Shown piece by piece: positions 59,481 to 64,000 of a stretch of DNA of 64,000 bases. This DNA is from Lepas anatifera. Lineage: Eukaryota; Arthropoda; Thecostraca; Lepadidae. The stretch's first letter is position 1, and each line of letters begins with the position of its first letter. The position numbers were made by a program, and so were the translations under genes. The DNA lies in assembly GCA_034440635.1 (NCBI GenBank), contig JAOTON010001699.1:1-64000 (forward strand). Reading direction: 5' to 3'. Below the pieces are notes generated by a model that saw only the letters and a program-made list of their open reading frames with translations, had not been told where the DNA came from and did no database searches.

Positions 59481-61484
59481 GGGGCAGCTGACTCCGGCAT
59501 TGGGCTATGGTCGACTGAGGATTGGCAAGGAGGAATACTTTGGTATTCCAACGAATCCTTTTCTTTGGTTTCCTGTTCTTGTCTTGTTTGTCCTATTTTC
59601 GCAAATGGTGATATCGTAGCAGCCTCACCACAAAAATTCCTCCGGAATTTTCTGTCCACAGATCTATCAAGCCAGGCTAAGACCGTGGCTACCTTTAGAT
59701 TTCCGTGACCAAAATAAAGGTTTCTGCCTTTGTGCTTTGTTCTTGGCAACTAAAACAATCACTTTTCAAATGATTTCAACATGTTTTCATTCATGGGCTT
59801 TATAAAAGCTATAGTTAAGAATTAGATACTTCACAGAGTAGCCAGCTAAAATTATATAAGTTGCAAAATCTCAGTTCTACAAGTTACCATCTTATGTATT
59901 TCCAACCACTTAAAGCAGTCGAAAAACGATATGACATCCTTGATTTTTAATTATAGTTATTAAAATGCCCATGAATGAAAACATATAAAATCGTTGTTGA
60001 AAGCACTGGTGTTAGCCGCCAAAAACAAAATACAGCAAGAGCAGAAGGCTATAAAACACCAGTGACAACAATCACTTATTGACCCACGGATTCAAATGGT
60101 ATGTCACATGCCCTTGTGAGGTCACATTATGGTCTTGATCTTTGGTCGAAGTCAAATAATGACCTTTCAAGGTCATTTTGCATATCAGTCAAATCTTTGG
60201 AGAATGTCATTACTATGATACCAAATTTAAGAATGTATCTTGTTGGGCTAAACAAATATAGACAAAAAATATCGATTATCGTGATCATTGAAGACCTCTG
60301 GTGGCCTTAGTTTCGACCTGACCACAAAATGGATGGGAGCCTGCAGATTTTTCGTTTAAAAGAGCTTTCAAATGATGTTCCGAAACTTCCTCTAGCTCTT
60401 CTAAAAGCCGAGTTACTCCCTAATTCTGCCAGTCTCATTTTCGAAGAAAAAGTAGCCTTACGTGGGTTTAGAAATGACGTCATGACTCGTGGACCTGACC
60501 TGGCCTGATGCCAATTTTCGGTCATAAGTTGTAGAGTTGATTACCCTAGAAACCTCCACAGTGAGGCACGTCTCATTTGGACAGTCATAAATCATTTGTG
60601 AAAATCGAGGGGAGGGGGTCGATCCCCAGACGGCGATGGGTTAATGACGTGACAAATTCCCGTAGCGGCAGAAATGGGAGTTCTAGATATAAAACAATAT
60701 TATCGACATTGTAAGAGCCGTATGAGGCCTTCCCACCAAAAATAAGGTCATTTTTAACAAACATTCGTGGTTAACGGCAAAAATGGCCACAAAGGCGAAA
60801 ATCCTAAGAAAACTGCGTTTACGCCACCTTTAGCACTTATCTCCGGCAAAAACTAATTTGATTTTCGGAATCACCGCCCAAAAAGGAGCCAGGATAGCTA
60901 GGAAGCTAGTGGATTTCTCATATTGAGTGAAAGGTGAAACAGTCTAGTACCCACGCACTCCATTAGTGCTTATGTACGGGGAAAATTACCGCGAGTGATC
61001 AAAGTCGGATCTGATACTGAAAGTACATGAGCTGACAGCGGTGGAGTACCAAGTCTAGACGATCTTCTACAGCCTCACAACATGCATTGCTGTCAGCCAG
61101 TGGTTGTGAATACAGACGACGGCGAGGTAAGTTATTTCCTTATAACGGGAAAATAAAATTCTAGTCATCTGACACACTGCCATCATTCTCAGGCCACCTG
61201 TGATTTTACCGGCTAAACCGGAACACTCAGCATCTAAACATCAGAACACGCGACATGGACATACAAACATTCAAAACAGATCCAATCTGATTCAATTCAG
61301 CAATCGTAAGAATACATCAATTAAGTTCGGTGCGGCCACTGCCTTTCAGAATAGACAGAAATATCAGCATCGAAAAAAACAGGTGTTTTCCCTCACGAAA
61401 GCGTTGCGAAAGGTCAGTCTCGCACGTGTCGTTAAGTTTAGTACTGTTCGTGTTTACCCCATTCCTTATTTCGCGCCCGGCGTT
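59481..61484. other. Unassigned DNA downstream of the GPCR exon
   Basis: By strand this is 3' to the GPCR stop codon. I see AGGTCA-type motifs at 60,110-60,180 and 60,480-60,510, no recognisable domain, and no clear polyadenylation signal that I would defend. Overlapping open frames at 59,400-59,750 resemble nothing known. Confidence 0.4.
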
Positions 61485-61668
61485 TTATCGAATAGGTGGA
61501 GAGGCCGCGTTCAAGACGCGTCCCTGGCGACGCACGCCGGGCCTCAGCAATGGAAAAGACGGGCGGCGCCTAAAGGCGTTGTAGTAGCCGCCGTACAGCA
61601 CGGGGTTCCGCACACTGCCGTGGCAGACGAAGAGGTAGCCGCAAAACTCCCAGAAAGCCCAGCCACTC
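61485..61668 (-). CDS. Rhodopsin-like GPCR, last coding exon (TM7 and C-tail)
   Basis: The reverse strand after a GCTGCAG acceptor (AG at 61670-61669) reads SGWAFWEFCGYLFVCHGS, VRNPVLYGGYYNAFRRR, then a basic tail PSFPLLRPGVRRQGRVLN-AASPPIR and stop TAA (61487-61485). NPVLY is the TM7 NPxxY motif of class A receptors, and the following YYNAFRRR is a typical helix-8 start. The tail is short (about 25 residues). The exon is GC-rich in an AT-rich setting. Ligand class not assigned. Upstream exons lie off the right edge, and the intron holds a hAT-2 element 44 bp away. Confidence 0.82.
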
Positions 61669-61711
61669 CTGCAGCGTCCTGCCTTGGTTTAGGGTCCCGA
61701 AGAGGATCATG

Positions 61712-63893
61712 CAGTGACCCAAAATAGGTTTTGCGCTAGGGTGTCGAGTGGAAAATTCAGCTCGGAATATATGGCGAGTGAGTGGAAAATTCGCCTCAAA
61801 ATGTATGGTGGAGTAAAAATTTTCCAATTTTGGTACTCAGGTGGTAAACTCTCAGATCCCTTGTTTGAACTAAGGGGTGGATATTTTGTTTAATTTTATC
61901 TAAGTAAATATTTTTAAAATCGTCCCCAAGCAGCATTGTTTGACCATTACCATGTGAAAAATTTGGGTTAAGCAGGTAAATCTGTACCAACTGAAACCCC
62001 CTGATGCAGTCTCCAATTATTGTTTAAGGCATTGGCGAGTTGCCACAAAAAAAACTTTTTGAGGGCCTCTGAGACCGACCTTCGGGGGAAAGAACTCTGG
62101 GAGCCACCAAGACTAACATTTGTGGGATAAAGACCAACTCTTGTGCCCCTCCTCTCCCCTCCCACATGACGAGCTCTAAAGGGCCTCTGAGACGAAATAT
62201 AGTGACCCCTTAGACAACTCTGCAGAGGAGGCCTCCGAGACCGGCAGGTGGTGAAAAATAAAGAAGAGATTTGCCTAAATGTATTATCTAAGCATACACT
62301 GTACCGTTTTTCTGTCCGGGACAACGCCCCTCCTATACCTATAGTTATCGGAATTTTCGGAGGCCACTTCTGACCTCAATCACTGCGCCTCGCATACACC
62401 TATGCTAGGGCCCAGTAGAGCCTTGGCTTACACTTAACTAACCCAGACGAAACTACAAACTTTCTATCATGGCAATAAACTCTTCCAGACCCTTGCTAAA
62501 AGTTTCTTTTCTTTACCTGTCAATTCCCCTGCTCCTCTTCACATATATTCTCACCTTCATATGAACATGCTGCATCGAAGCTACAGCACCCTCGTGTCTT
62601 TCTGTTATTTCTTCCTTTCGTCTACAATCAGCCAGGCGCGGCGGGTGGCGACAGTGTCAGAGCGACTACTACTTTAAATTTCTGATCGCTTGCTGCTTGC
62701 CGGTCGCCTGAGCTACATAATTTGCTTTTTGAAAATTGTTTAAAATTAATTTTCTTAATCCTTATAGGCTAGACAATTATACAACTAAAAGCACACAAAG
62801 GGGAAGACTAGCAATGTTTTGTCAATAACGAATATGCAACCTGTCTTTCAAAAAGCCTAAAGATGCCGCTTTTATTTACTAGATGTAAAGACGGCGTTTT
62901 GGTAAGTCCACGCCGTAGACCAGCCATACAAAAAAGTGCCGATGTTTGAAGGGTAACTGGGTGCATTCTTGTTGCCAAAAAATTCATTTAATGAAAATGT
63001 AGACTTTCAATGTGTTCAAATACCGGACACTTTCAGTTCAACTTAAATATCAGCGTATTTATGCCTAGGGTGTCGTAAGGTGTCGTGAGTGGATTTGGGT
63101 GTCACACGGCGTGGACGCAGCAATGAAGGGCTGATACGGATAACAATGATTTTCTTCGCAATAAATGGCCAATTTTCTACGATACATGGTCAAAAAAATA
63201 TGCTGCTTAGCATAACAATTTCAAGATAATTGCTTTTAACAACAAGATGACCAAAAATGTTTTTTCACTATTCTCGGTACCAGAAATACAAAAATAACTT
63301 TTCAAGGACGTAAGCCTAGAAATCATGTGCACAGATAAACTGCTTTCCAGAAATGTATCTCTCAAAGTGGTCAGCTCATTTTTTTGGGCAACACAAGGCT
63401 AGGGTGTCTAATTTTCCACTCACGAATTTTGTGAGTGGTGGATTTTAGTGGCGGTGTTCACCCATTGGAACTTTCTCCGGAGGGGCGGGGGCACTGAGCG
63501 TCTTGCCCGCGCCAGAACTTCGATTCTGTTGTTCCACTGAAATCGGTGGAGATAAGGATGCCAGGTGTAACTGGCCAGAAAAATAGAAGTCGCCAGATTT
63601 TCTTGCAGAAAAGCGAAAGCAGCGCATAAGAGCCGAGTTAATTTGGCGATCTTCTATTCGATTCTGCTGATCTCTTTTTCCAGTGGACATTAGTAGAGGA
63701 GGTAATGGAACTGGCCCCTGTAGTAAGTATTGTTGAGTATCGTTAACTAACTTTGTGAATTGTATCTTTGGTAACTAGAACCATAATTGAGAAGTGAGTG
63801 GAGAATTCAGCAAAAAAAATTATAAAAGTGAGTGTAAAATTCTGCTTGACTGGGTGTCGCTCTGCACCCAGCACCCCAGGTTTTGGGACACTG
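61712..63893 (-). mobile_element. hAT-type element (hAT-2), copy 2
   Basis: Reverse-orientation copy of 12553-15436. Ends CAGTGACCCAAAATAGG (61712) and, inverted, CAGTGTCCCAAAACCTGG (to 63893). A perfect 8-bp target duplication GGATCATG (61704-61711, 63894-63901). Lacks the retroposon found in copy 1. 2,182 bp, no transposase; non-autonomous. Confidence 0.96.
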
Positions 63894-63901
63894 GGATCAT
63901 G

Positions 63902-64000
63902 ATATGCAATACTCCCCAGCAGACAACAAATAAGAAGACCCCCATCAGTATCTTTTTCACTAGCTTTTTCTTAGCGCTGTGCTGAGAGTGAATACAAAAT
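63902..64000. other. Right edge, no features
   Basis: Presumed GPCR intron. Nothing recognised. Confidence 0.4.

Noticed and set aside
61200..61727. 175-codon forward open frame
   Set aside because: Antisense to the GPCR exon; composition and lack of any motif mark it as a shadow of the real reverse-strand coding sequence.

Overview
The window is nuclear DNA from an animal: genes are split by GT-AG introns, repeats make up most of the sequence, and there are several families of DNA transposons, LINEs and tRNA-derived SINEs. The one well-supported host gene is ABCE1 (RLI1), the Fe-S/ABC ATPase that recycles ribosomes. Its protein looks like a protostome or other invertebrate ABCE1, but I cannot name the species. 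Nothing in the window is bacterial.

Region 1 (about 2,987-31,226, minus strand) is the 5' half of ABCE1. Five coding exons are visible, with matching splice phases: 31207-30995, 26755-26540, 26200-25993, 3802-3610 and 3114-2987. Exons 1-3 read cleanly. Exons 4 and 5 align but carry several small indels, so they are either poorly assembled or decaying. The later exons lie off the left edge, beyond a 30-bp satellite at about 600-2,850. Intron 3 is about 22 kb. It holds a giant inverted repeat (arms about 3,833-8,945 and 11,867-17,706) split by datable insertions, an 88-91 bp satellite, and a LINE broken by a long-terminal-inverted-repeat element that itself carries a SINE. Intron 1 holds a second long-inverted-repeat element containing a LINE, which in turn contains a TTAA-flanked MITE.

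Region 2 (about 31,230-42,550) is a graveyard of elements: a 1-kb TIR element, two kinds of LINE 3' fragment, 8-bp-TSD MITEs with CATAGGCGGATCC ends, a 5'-truncated SINE, an uncharacterised transposon-like ORF, and one CpG-rich candidate first coding exon (38589-38464, minus).

Region 3 (42,556-about 59,330) is a tandem array of five modular units of 4,265, 4,265, 4,020, 2,998 and about 1,230 bp. Their end cassettes are conserved and their middles are exchanged. Units 1-3 carry a roughly 50-bp satellite followed by a MITE whose terminus matches the satellite core. Units 4-5 instead carry repeated GCGCATGCGC palindromes.

Region 4 (about 59,330-64,000) has little recognisable content until a last exon of a rhodopsin-like GPCR (61668-61485, minus; TM7 NPxxY and helix 8). 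A hAT-type element (61712-63893) sits in its intron. This is a second copy of the element at 12553-15436, and both have perfect 8-bp target duplications.
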